DNA from: SVQP01 sp045594705
GTDB taxonomy: Bacteria; Bacillota; Clostridia; Oscillospirales; CAG-272
Length of the DNA: 64,000 nt
Assembly: GCA_045594705.1 (NCBI GenBank)
Contig: JAZNZB010000090.1
Span: 62,001-126,000 of the forward strand
Direction of reading: 5' to 3'
Shown here: one piece after another, positions 1 through 9,000 of the stretch
Layout: each line of letters opens with the position of its first letter
Numbering within the stretch: the stretch's first letter is position 1
The notes under the pieces: model-generated
What the model was told of the DNA's origin: nothing
Database searches by the model: none
What the model saw: only the letters and a program-made list of their open reading frames with translations
Program-made: the position numbers and the translations under genes

Positions 1-424
1 TCAAGAATTTTTTCATGTAACTCTTGTAATCCAGCATGATAAACGGGTCGTTTGCACCGTCATTGGTTGTCAGCTTAAGCACGTAGCCGCACTGCTCATC
101 CTTGACAATTTCATACGTACACTGATTTGCATTGGTCAGCATCTTACTCCAATTGAAGGATTCCTGGCCCGTAAAGGTAATGCTTGTGGGAGAGTGCGGA
201 TCGTTGAACTCATTTGCCACGGTCTGCTCTTCGGTTGTCTGTTCCTGGGTCGTCACGTCCTCGGTTGTCTGTTCTTCGGTCTGCTCGGGATCGCCCGTTT
301 GCTCTTCGGGTGTTGCTGTGGTTTCATCGCCCCCTGTCGAAGGGACGGTATTGCATGCTGCAAATATGACGCAGCCAAGCGTAAGCATCGCAAGCGCGAT
401 CAGAAACAGTTTTTTCAAGTTCAT
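1..424 (-). CDS. Secreted lipoprotein, N-terminal part (cut by window edge)
   Basis: The reading frame opens with ATG at 424 behind a strong AAAGGAGG site and stays open to the left edge, about 141 codons, so the C-terminus is outside the window. The N-terminus is a lipoprotein signal peptide (charged MNLKKL, hydrophobic core, lipobox IFAAC, Cys24). A Thr/Glu/Gln-rich linker of about 45 residues follows, then the start of a folded, probably beta-rich domain. It lies 16 bp downstream of pncB on the same strand and may be co-transcribed. It is probably anchored on the outer face of the membrane. The visible part does not identify the family; a substrate-binding or carbohydrate-binding role is possible but unsupported. 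Confidence 0.8.
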   Translation of the reverse strand, partial: MNLKKLFLIALAMLTLGCVIFAACNTVPSTGGDETTATPEEQTGDPEQTEEQTTEDVTTQEQTTEEQTVANEFNDPHSPTSITFTGQESFNWSKMLTNANQCTYEIVKDEQCGYVLKLTTNDGANDPFIMLDYKSYMKKFL

Positions 425-440
425 GAAAACCTCCTTTGTA

Positions 441-1886
441 TTATCCGCGGTTTCTCAACATTTCGTGCTTGATATCCCAAAGCTTTTGGGACAGGTCTAC
501 GTAATACTTATGGGGATTTGTGAATCTGCGCACTTCTTCCCACATGCCGGCAATTTCTTCTTGGCAATGTGCTTTGATTTCTTCGATATCGGGCAATTCG
601 TACACTTGTACTCCATCTTTGAAAATGGGAACCATCAGCTCGGTAGCGATATAGTCTGTCATGATCTTGCGTTTCCAAGTGTACTCGGGATCAAAAATCT
701 CATAAGGCTGTGAGTCGTCGATTACCTCGTCGTGTAAGCAGATCACATCCGCCTCTGCCTTTCCCGTGGTCTTGCCGCGCAATCTGTAGATCTTTTTGAA
801 ATGCGGAGTGGTGATCTTTCCGACATTTTCACTGATCTTGATCTTGGGCTGAATGGAGCCATCCTCTCTTTCCACGGCGACAAGCTTATATACGCCGCCG
901 AACACGGGAGCTGAGAGTGAGGTGATCAATCTCTCACCAACGCCGAACGCATCCACGCATGCACCCTGACGGATCAGCTCACGGATGATATACTCATCCA
1001 AGGAGTTGGAAACTACGATCTTGCATTCCGTCCATCCTGCAGCATCCAGCATTTCTCTGACCTTTTTGGTCAGGTACGTAATGTCACCCGAGTCCAGACG
1101 AACGCCGCACTTGGTAATACCGAGAGGCTTGAGTACCTCGTTGAACGCGCGAATTGCGTTGGGCACACCGGATTCAAGCACGTTATAAGTGTCAATCAGC
1201 AGCGTTGCATTTTCGGGATAGGTCTGGCAATAGGTCTTGAATGCTGTGTATTCGTTGTCAAACATCTGCACCCAGGAGTGCGCCATAGTGCCGGTTGCGG
1301 GCACGCCGTAGGCGATATCGGAAATGGTGCAGGCAGTGCCGGAGCAGCCGCCGATATATGCAGCACGAGCACCAAGGATCGCAGCGTCGCTTCCCTGCGC
1401 ACGTCTGGAGCCGAATTCGCTGATGGGTCTTCCCTTGGCTGCGCGCGCAAGTCTTGCAGCCTTGGTAGCGATCAGGGATTGGTGGTTGATCATCATAAGA
1501 ATATAGGTCTCAATAAACTGTGCCTCAATCGCCTTTGCACGAACGGTCATCAAGGGCTCGCCCGGGAATACCACAGTGCCCTCGGGGATTGCCCAGATGT
1601 CACCCGTAAACTTGAAATCCTTGAGATATTCAAGAAATTCCTCGGAAAAGCAGTTTCTGCTGCGCAGATAAGCGATGTCGTCATCGTCAAAATGCAGATT
1701 GTTGATGTATTCAACGACCTGCTCAAGGCCTGCTACGATCGCGTAGCCGCCGTTGTCCGGATTGGAACGGTAAAACACGTCAAAATACGTGATCTTGTCC
1801 TTGAATCCGCATTGGAAATAGCCGTTGCTCATGGTCAACTCATAAAAGTCGCAGAGCATTGTCAAATTTCTGGAGATGTCTTTCAT
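441..1886 (-). CDS. pncB: Nicotinate phosphoribosyltransferase
   Basis: 481 residues, the usual length for this cytoplasmic enzyme, which makes nicotinate mononucleotide from nicotinate and PRPP with ATP hydrolysis (Preiss-Handler salvage to NAD). The N-terminus (LCDFYELTMSNGYF), SEFGSRRAQG, the histidine motif TGTMAHSW and RLDSGDI are all recognisable; the His of TGTMAHSW is the phosphorylated or catalytic histidine of the family. The ATG at 1886 has a GGAAG site about 10 nt upstream and a consensus promoter behind it. It is divergent from nadE, which encodes the last step of the same pathway, so the two probably share control. No truncation or frameshift is seen. Confidence 0.95.
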   Translation of the reverse strand: MKDISRNLTMLCDFYELTMSNGYFQCGFKDKITYFDVFYRSNPDNGGYAIVAGLEQVVEYINNLHFDDDDIAYLRSRNCFSEEFLEYLKDFKFTGDIWAIPEGTVVFPGEPLMTVRAKAIEAQFIETYILMMINHQSLIATKAARLARAAKGRPISEFGSRRAQGSDAAILGARAAYIGGCSGTACTISDIAYGVPATGTMAHSWVQMFDNEYTAFKTYCQTYPENATLLIDTYNVLESGVPNAIRAFNEVLKPLGITKCGVRLDSGDITYLTKKVREMLDAAGWTECKIVVSNSLDEYIIRELIRQGACVDAFGVGERLITSLSAPVFGGVYKLVAVEREDGSIQPKIKISENVGKITTPHFKKIYRLRGKTTGKAEADVICLHDEVIDDSQPYEIFDPEYTWKRKIMTDYIATELMVPIFKDGVQVYELPDIEEIKAHCQEEIAGMWEEVRRFTNPHKYYVDLSQKLWDIKHEMLRNRG

Positions 1887-1922
1887 AATGTTGCCTTCTT
1901 CCTTAAGATATTTATTTACTTT

Positions 1923-1951
1923 ATTATATCAAAGCGAGGCGAAATTGTCAA
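1923..1951 (-). promoter_or_regulatory. Promoter of pncB
   Basis: Read on the minus strand: -35 TTGACA (1946-1951), 17-bp spacer, -10 TATAAT (1923-1928), a perfect consensus pair placed about 30 bp before the pncB start. Its -35 lies only 18 bp from the -35 of the divergent nadE promoter. Confidence 0.85.
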
Positions 1952-1969
1952 TGAAATTTGCTTTAATTG

Positions 1970-1998
1970 TTGCAATTCTCACGTATACATGCTATAAT
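1970..1998 (+). promoter_or_regulatory. Promoter of nadE
   Basis: -35 TTGCAA (1970-1975), 17-bp spacer, -10 TATAAT (1993-1998). The -35 overlaps a small inverted repeat, AATTG/CAATT with a 3-nt centre (1965-1977), which could be a regulator site. Confidence 0.8.
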
Positions 1999-2028
1999 AT
2001 ACTCAAGAATGTCATTTCGGAGGTTTCT

Positions 2029-3921
2029 ATGAAACACGGATTTGTGAAGGTTGCGGCAGCTGCTCCCGAGATCAGATTGGCTGACTGCACAAACAATGCG
2101 AACGTGCTTGCGCAGACTGCACGCAAGGCTTACGATCAGGACGGCACGCGCGTGCTGGTATTTCCCGAGCTTTGTCTCTGCGGTGCAACGTGCGGTGACC
2201 TGTTTTTTCAAAACACCCTGATCGCGGGTGCAAAAGCAGCGCTTGCTTCTTATCTGGAGCAAACGGCTGATCTTGATATGCTCAGCATTGTCGGCTTGCC
2301 TATGGTGCTCAACGGCAAGCTGTATAACTGCGCCGCAGTTTGCAACGCAGGCACGCTTTTGGGCGTCGTTCCCGCAAAATCACATCATAGCCGCCATTTT
2401 GCTGCGCTTGCGGATGACGCCTATGCATTTGATCCCTTTGGCGATGGGATGCAGGTTTGTAACTTTGGCAATAACACCGTCTTTTCCTGCACCGATCTGC
2501 CCGAGCTCAAGATCGGCGTATGCGTTGGTGATGGCGAAATTGAAGGCCTTTGCGCTGCGGGGGCTACCTTGATCTGCCGCCTTGATGCTTCGCCTGCACT
2601 CGTCGGATATGATTCTGCGGCAAGCGCAAAAGCGCAATATATGTCTTGTCATAATCATTGCGCATACCTCTCTTGCAATGCAGGCAGAGGCGAATCCACC
2701 ACCGATGCAGCTTACGGTGCGAATGCCGTTATTGCAGAAAACGGCACTATCCTTACCGAAAGAAAATCCTTTGATTATTCCGCCGATTATATCGTTACCG
2801 AGATCGACGTTCAGATGCTTTGCGGCGAGCGCTGCAAGGATGCTGCGTTTAGCAACAAGACCGGCAACCGCGAATTTGCCGAGATCGACTTTTCGCTGAC
2901 CGCATACGACACAGAATTGACCAGAAGAGTCAACGCGCTTCCCTTTATTCCGACATGTAATTGCGATTATGAGACGATTCTGCGCATTCAGGCCGAGGGC
3001 TTGCGCGCTCGTATCAAGGCAGCGCATGCCGACACCTTGGTGCTTGGCATTTCGGGCGGTCTTGACTCTACGCTGGCACTTTTGGTGGCGGTCGATGCCC
3101 TCAGCTCGCTTGGTATACCTGCGAACAAGCTGATCTGCATTACCATGCCCGGATTCGGCACAACAAGCAGAACCAAGAACAATGCGACCGTGCTTTGCGA
3201 GCAGTTGGGCGTGGATTTCCGCGAGATTCCGATCGGCGAATCGGTTGCTCTGCACTTCAAGGATATCGGACATGATCCGAGCAATCATAATGTCGTATAC
3301 GAAAATAGCCAGGCAAGAGAGCGCACGCAGGTGCTCATGGACGTGGCCAACGGCTGCAACGGTCTTGTGGTCGGTACGGGTGACCTTTCCGAGTCGGTTC
3401 TCGGCTGGGCAACCTACAATGGCGACCATATGTCTAATTACAGCGTCAACTGCGGTGTTCCCAAGACGCTCGTTCGCAGACTTGTAGGCTTTGCCGCCGA
3501 CCGCTATAAGGCAAACGGACAGACCGCTTTGGCAGACGCGCTTTACGACGTGCTCGGCACGCCTGTCAGCCCCGAGCTGCTCCCCGCAAACGAAAATGGC
3601 AGCATCGCGCAAAAGACCGAGGATCTTGTCGGCCCTTACGAGCTGCATGACTTCTTTATTTACTATGCGCTGCGCTACGGCTTCGGCCCTGCCAAGATCT
3701 ACCGCCTGGCGCAATACGCCTTTGACGGCAGCTACGACGACAGCGAGATCAAAAAGTGGCTCAAGGTCTTCGCACGCCGCTTGTTTACCCAGCAGTTTAA
3801 ACGCTCCTGCATGCCCGACGGTCCTGCCGTCAGCGCCATCACCGCATCTCCCCGCGGCGGCCTCTGCATGCCCTCCGATGCAGCCTTTGCGCTGTGGATG
3901 AGTGAGATTGATGGGATTTGA
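2029..3921 (+). CDS. nadE: NAD+ synthetase, two-domain form with degenerate glutaminase domain
   Basis: Starts at ATG 2029, 9 nt after a GGAGG site; an in-frame extension to 1876 would run through the promoter. 630 residues. Residues 1-270 are a nitrilase-type glutaminase domain; about 330-630 are the NAD synthetase domain with SGGLDSTLAL (ATP PP-loop), GTGDLSES, LVGPYELHDFF and FKRSC-DGP motifs, all intact. It amidates deamido-NAD to NAD. In the glutaminase domain Glu47 is kept and Lys117 probably is, but the usual EICED nucleophile motif reads CVGDG (165-169), so Gly167 replaces the catalytic Cys unless Cys165 substitutes. The enzyme may therefore depend on free ammonia. Divergent from pncB. 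Confidence 0.93.
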   Translation: MKHGFVKVAAAAPEIRLADCTNNANVLAQTARKAYDQDGTRVLVFPELCLCGATCGDLFFQNTLIAGAKAALASYLEQTADLDMLSIVGLPMVLNGKLYNCAAVCNAGTLLGVVPAKSHHSRHFAALADDAYAFDPFGDGMQVCNFGNNTVFSCTDLPELKIGVCVGDGEIEGLCAAGATLICRLDASPALVGYDSAASAKAQYMSCHNHCAYLSCNAGRGESTTDAAYGANAVIAENGTILTERKSFDYSADYIVTEIDVQMLCGERCKDAAFSNKTGNREFAEIDFSLTAYDTELTRRVNALPFIPTCNCDYETILRIQAEGLRARIKAAHADTLVLGISGGLDSTLALLVAVDALSSLGIPANKLICITMPGFGTTSRTKNNATVLCEQLGVDFREIPIGESVALHFKDIGHDPSNHNVVYENSQARERTQVLMDVANGCNGLVVGTGDLSESVLGWATYNGDHMSNYSVNCGVPKTLVRRLVGFAADRYKANGQTALADALYDVLGTPVSPELLPANENGSIAQKTEDLVGPYELHDFFIYYALRYGFGPAKIYRLAQYAFDGSYDDSEIKKWLKVFARRLFTQQFKRSCMPDGPAVSAITASPRGGLCMPSDAAFALWMSEIDGI

Positions 3922-3939
3922 TCCTTGTCTGGTGACGCA

Positions 3940-4521
3940 ATGAATTTGATTTTATCATCTTGTGATTTTGGAAATCCGAATTCCGCAAAGATCATATTCG
4001 ATAATCTTCCCAAACCGATTTCAGAATGTAAGGTATTATTCTTTCCAAACGATAAAGCCACCCCGGAGAAGATAGAGAGCGGCAAATACAAGTCTCGTTT
4101 AGCAGCATTCGGCTTTCAAAAGAACAACATTTACGTTGCAAACTACTTTCAACCGAAGTCAATCTTCTATATTGACGTTGACGTGATTTATATCAGTGGC
4201 GGCAACACCTTCGGTACTATGAAGCGAATTCGTGAATCCGGATTTGATCAGGTGATCCTGGATCTTGTTCGCAACGGTGCTACCTATATAGGGGGTAGTG
4301 CGGGTGCACACATAGCAACCGCCGATCTCTCTCATGTAACAAAATATGATCAAGACACGTTCGGACTTTCAGACTTTTCAGGACTGGGACTATATCAAGG
4401 CATTTTGATTTGCCATTATTCCGAGGACAGAAGAGAGGATCTGGAGCATCTTCGTTCTTCAGGTGTCTACAACGTGCAGGCGCTTTCCGACCAGGACTCC
4501 ATTGTAGTCAAAAATACTTGA
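3940..4521 (+). CDS. Peptidase E-like (S51) family protein
   Basis: 193 residues from ATG 3940; a TTG at 3925 would add five residues, but MNLILSS matches the family's opening strand better. Peptidase family S51 (alpha-aspartyl dipeptidase, class I glutamine amidotransferase-like fold) features are present: the GGNTF strand-turn and the nucleophile elbow GGSAGA with the catalytic Ser, followed by an ICHY histidine. Cytoplasmic, probably a dipeptidase or a related hydrolase; the substrate is not determinable. It follows nadE by 18 bp, but its A/T-rich codon use differs from nadE and rhaA, suggesting later acquisition. No clear terminator follows. Confidence 0.75.
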   Translation: MNLILSSCDFGNPNSAKIIFDNLPKPISECKVLFFPNDKATPEKIESGKYKSRLAAFGFQKNNIYVANYFQPKSIFYIDVDVIYISGGNTFGTMKRIRESGFDQVILDLVRNGATYIGGSAGAHIATADLSHVTKYDQDTFGLSDFSGLGLYQGILICHYSEDRREDLEHLRSSGVYNVQALSDQDSIVVKNT

Positions 4522-4566
4522 TCTCAATTTCCGATGTAAAAATTCCCTCTTTTTTCAAAAAACATC

Positions 4567-4595
4567 TTGCAAAACAGAGTCAAATACTGTATAAT
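4567..4595 (+). promoter_or_regulatory. Promoter of rhaA
   Basis: -35 TTGCAA (4567-4572), 17-bp spacer, -10 TATAAT (4590-4595), 62 bp before the rhaA start. A 12-bp palindrome, ATATGTACATAT, lies in the untranslated leader at 4624-4635 and is a candidate operator. Confidence 0.75.
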
Positions 4596-4657
4596 GTATG
4601 TTGACTATATATGTTCTCTAAAAATATGTACATATATCAATTCAGGAGGAAACACAA

Positions 4658-5902
4658 ATGAATCAACGCTATGAATCCGCAAAGCAGATCTACGCTAAGT
4701 ACGGTGTTGACACCGAGGCTGCGATCTCCAAGCTTTCCGACATTCGCATTTCCATGCACTGCTGGCAGGCAGACGACGTTCTTGGTTTCGAGAACAACGG
4801 CCCTCTGACCGGCGGTATTCAGACTACCGGTAACTATCCCGGCAGAGCAACCGGTCCCGACCAGCTGTTTGCAGACCTTGAAAAGGCTCTCTCTCTGATC
4901 CCCGGTACTCACAAGCTCAACGTTCACGCAAACTACGCAATCTTTGAGGATGGCGAATTTGCTGACAGAGACGCGCTTGAGCCCAAGCACTTCCAGAAGT
5001 GGGTTGACTTCGCTAAGAAGCACGGCATGGGCCTTGACTTCAACCCCACCTACTTCTCTCACCCCAAGGCAAACGGTCTGACCCTTTCTTCTCCCGACGA
5101 GGAGATCAGAAAGTTCTGGGTAAGACACGGTATCTGCTGCATGAAGATCGCTGAGTACTTTGCAAACGAGACCGGCTATCCCTGCGTAATCAACTTCTGG
5201 ACCGGCGACGGCTTCAAGGATATTCCCGCTGACCGTATGGGTCCCCGTATGAGATACGCTCAGTCCCTGGACGAAATCCTGGCTTGCGGCTACGACAAGA
5301 CTAAGGTTTACCCCTGCGTTGAGTCCAAGGTATTCGGTATCGGCGTTGAGTCCTACACCGTAGGCTCCGGCGAATTCGCTCTGTCCTATGCTCTGTCCCG
5401 CGGTATCGTTCCGCTGTTCGACAACGGTCACTACCATCCCACCGAGGTCGTTTACGACAAGCTGCCCGCAATGCTCTGCTTCTCCGAGAAGCTGGCTATG
5501 CACATCACCAGACCCATTCGTTGGGACTCTGACCACGTTGTAAACTTCGACGACGACACCAGAGAAATGATGATGGAAGTCGTTCGTTGCGATGCTCTTG
5601 ACAGAGTATTCTTGGCTACCGACTACTTCGATGCTTCTATCAACCGTGTAGCTGCTCTGGTTATCGGTATGAGAAGCGTTCAGAAGGCTCTGCTGTATGC
5701 TCTGCTCTCTCCCAACGCTGAGATGAAGGCTCTGCAGGATGCAGGCAACACCACCAAGCTGATGATGCTGCGTGAGGAAGTCAAGACCCTGCCCTTCGGC
5801 GATATCTGGATGGAATTCTGCGAGAGAAACAACGTATGCGGTTGCTCTTGCTGGTTCAAGGAAATCGAAGAATACGAGGCTGAAGTTCTCTCCAAGAGAT
5901 AA
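4658..5902 (+). CDS. rhaA: L-rhamnose isomerase
   Basis: 414 residues, normal family length. It converts L-rhamnose to L-rhamnulose in the cytoplasm with a divalent metal. The opening with IRISMHCWQADDVLGFE and GGIQTTGNYPG, the central VINFWTGDG and the late GCSCWFKE motif are characteristic of RhaA. The ATG at 4658 has AGGAGG 9 nt upstream. It stands alone between its own promoter and a terminator; rhamnulokinase and the aldolase are not in the window and must be elsewhere if the pathway is complete. Codon use is strongly biased to few codons (for example CTG, GGC, AAC), suggesting high expression. Confidence 0.95.
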   Translation: MNQRYESAKQIYAKYGVDTEAAISKLSDIRISMHCWQADDVLGFENNGPLTGGIQTTGNYPGRATGPDQLFADLEKALSLIPGTHKLNVHANYAIFEDGEFADRDALEPKHFQKWVDFAKKHGMGLDFNPTYFSHPKANGLTLSSPDEEIRKFWVRHGICCMKIAEYFANETGYPCVINFWTGDGFKDIPADRMGPRMRYAQSLDEILACGYDKTKVYPCVESKVFGIGVESYTVGSGEFALSYALSRGIVPLFDNGHYHPTEVVYDKLPAMLCFSEKLAMHITRPIRWDSDHVVNFDDDTREMMMEVVRCDALDRVFLATDYFDASINRVAALVIGMRSVQKALLYALLSPNAEMKALQDAGNTTKLMMLREEVKTLPFGDIWMEFCERNNVCGCSCWFKEIEEYEAEVLSKR

Positions 5903-5916
5903 TCCCTACATAAAAG

Positions 5917-5950
5917 AATGGGCTGTTGCTTAGGCAACAGCCCATTTTAT
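5917..5950 (+). terminator. Rho-independent terminator after rhaA
   Basis: Perfect 13-bp stem, AATGGGCTGTTGC and its complement, 4-nt loop, then a short T-run. It separates rhaA from the next promoter. Confidence 0.9.
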
Positions 5951-5951
5951 A

Positions 5952-5980
5952 TTGACAAAAGCCGTGTGTTTCTGTATAAT
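5952..5980 (+). promoter_or_regulatory. Promoter of the 1131-residue lipoprotein gene
   Basis: Perfect consensus: TTGACA (5952-5957), 17-bp spacer, TATAAT (5975-5980), 28 bp before the start codon. Confidence 0.85.
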
Positions 5981-6008
5981 ATAAGTAACAAATTCTGGAG
6001 GTATTGTA

Positions 6009-9000
6009 ATGAAACGATTGTTGATTTTCATGCTTGTCCCACTCTTATTGCTTCCATGCTTTTATGCATGCAAGGACACCCCTGCTCCCGATGAACAAAC
6101 CACGGAATCCGGGCAAGACGAGCCAACACCCGGGCCGGAAGACTTGGTGCTTGTCAAGGACGGCGCATCCTCTTACGTGATCGTCAGACCTGCCGATCTG
6201 ACTGCAAATGATCCCGCCTTCCTGGCAGCGGTGCTTTTCAGAGACGCCGTTGAAAAGCTCACAGGCGTCGCTCTGCAGATTGTTACGGACAACGAATCTG
6301 ATTACGCTACTTCCGAGCATGAAATCATCATCGGAAACGCGCGAAATTCTACGTATACCGAGAACACTGTGTTCGCTTCGGACGGCAAGCTTTACATTGG
6401 CGGAGAAGCGCAACTATTGTCCGATATGGTTGCGGCATTCTTCCATACGTGCTTTGATGTTGACATCCATGCACAGGAGGTATCACAAATGAACGAGCTG
6501 AAGATTCCCGCTGATCTTTCCATGGATCAGGCTGGTAATATTACGACTAATCAGGTGCGACAGGACACCACCGCCTGGGGTGACACTATCACTTATGCGG
6601 ATGATGTTGCCAATCTTATCAACTTCCGTTATCTTGATCAAAGACGTGATACTGCAGAAATCACGAACGGTGACGTGCGTTTGGTTTACAACCTGGATAA
6701 AAAAGACAACAAACAAGTCTCCGGGCTTTACAATCATAACGGAATTGCCTACCTGACAGACACGATGGATGCATTCGTCATCACCGAACGCGGTGACAAA
6801 CTGTATTCTTCGCACTCGGGCAACAGCGCACGCGGCAATATCTACAGATTCGGTTATTACTATTACGATATTCATTTTCTGGATCAAGGCTTTTTGCCTT
6901 CCGTTTATGAATTTGATGAGAGCGCAGGCAGCTACGATCTGCTCGCCAAGGCGCGCAAGCCCTCCTCCCACGACATTAAATCTGTCGCTTTGAATGACGG
7001 TGTACTGACCGCAATCGTACAAAGCACATACGATCCCTATTTCCATTGGAACGTGAAGTATAACGCGGAGGATTACAACGCAATTCAAATCACCATGCGC
7101 ACCGAGTATGCGTCCAACGTTACGCTCTATCTCAGAGCAGGCTCTTATGGCGGCTTTAACGGTGATCAGAATGTTTCCTTCTCGGTAGAGCCCGGCGATG
7201 AATACTGTACCGTAATCGTTCCTCTTGTTTCTATTCCTGATTATACGGGTAAGGTGGAAGAAATCCGTGTTGACTGTGGCGATAAGGTCGGCGAGAAGAT
7301 CGAGATCACGGAAATGAAAGCGGTTAAGATCAAAACAACTGCAGCGACCGCCATGAAACTTGACCGCAACCTGCATGTTTACGGTGACAAAATTCATCAG
7401 CAAATCCGCGTGGTGGCAGATGGTGACGCTCACGGCTTGAAAGGATTTGGCATGGTGACCCGTATTGAGCAAAGCCGTGTTGCTTCTCTCGTCATCGCGG
7501 ACCAGAACGGTAAGCACACCACCGTTGACGGCATTGATGCGGCTTCGGTGCAATACGTTGGCTTTGACGTGACCGATGCAGGCATATTCGGCTATATATT
7601 CCCTGCCGAGAACGAATACGCAGGCGAGGTTACTGTAACGCTTGAGGACGGCCACTACGTGATCACACAGACCTATACCCCCGCTTCCACAACTCTGAAT
7701 AGCCATGATAGCTACTCGATCGGTCACCGCATCTACACCGACAAGGGACACTCGTTCGACGAGCTGGAGAGACAGGCTTATATTGAACGCACCCCGTTGA
7801 CCGACATCAAGATCGTCAACAAGAGCGATAACGCAAAATACGTTGGTTACAACAGTCTTATCGGCTGTTACACATACACGCTGGATGGTACAGACTTCAA
7901 TAAGCCTTATTATCAAGAACCTCAAAAGCATTATATTGTTGATACGCAGATCGTCGGAGACGATTATGACCGTGAGATTTATATCTTTGCGCACACCAAC
8001 AATACGGGATGCCTTGAATGCGGCGTGGTACTTGACGAAGCTGACAGACTGCTGCCCATCAACGTAGAGGTCTGCAAGAACTTCAAGGGCGAATATGAAG
8101 AGCCTGTGTTCGATCCCGAGGACATGCATTACGGCTACTCGATCTTCCCTATCAAGCTTGAAAAGAATGAGACCAAGCAATTCAAATCGGTCAATCTCTA
8201 TCAGAATTGGGGGCAATTCCCGCTCAAGCAGCTGTCCTCTATTCAGTTTATCGCTCCTTACTATCATCTTTCCTGCGGTGTGACTGAATCCAACTGCATC
8301 GCCCCCTATTACGTTTACGGAAAGGACTACTGGACACTTCCGGACTTCCGCGCCATGTCCGCTCCTCTGTGGCCCGGACAGCCTCAGCACACCAGCGCGG
8401 GCAGATTGTACTGGCTGCAATACACCGATGCACAAGGAAACTTCTATGGCTCCGAATCACAAACCGCAAATATTTCGACTTCCGGCCCTGTTTACGTGGA
8501 TATCGACATGGGTTATCTTTCCGATGACGGTAAGATCCAAGTCGATTACAGACAGGTGGAGATGGCGCAGTCCGACGAAACCAGAACCTACTACACGCTG
8601 GATCTGACTGTGCTTGAGGATCTTGAGATCAAGGATTTTGTCAACAATTTCTCGTTCTTCTCCATGGACGGACGCGCGATCGTTTATAAGAAGCTTGGCT
8701 ACCTTGACCAAAACAATCAGCCGCAAACGGTTGACCTGAAGCTCAGCGAGCATACCGATTACTACAAACTCGGTAAAGATGGTGCGTATTTTGATTACTA
8801 CATCGACTCTGATCCTTCCCATAAGGGCACGGATTCTGTCAACATGGCTGTCGTGATCAAGGATTACAGCATGATTCTTGGCGGTAAGCCTTATGACGGC
8901 AATCTCATTTTGAAGGAACAGTTTGACGGAACGGTCAACCTTGCAACCCTGACCGTGGATGCAGGTGATATCACGCTTCGTGCAGGCGATACCGTGCATA

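Noticed and set aside
2380..3714. 444-codon open frame antisense to nadE
   Set aside because: A shadow of a gene with clear NAD synthetase motifs; Arg/Ala/His-rich composition typical of antisense frames.
4540..4566. Terminator after the S51 peptidase-like gene
   Set aside because: There are T- and A-runs but no stem-loop that pairs convincingly.
6483..8435. 650-codon open frame antisense to the large lipoprotein gene
   Set aside because: It mirrors the codon structure of the + strand gene, has no ribosome site, no recognisable motif and no promoter.
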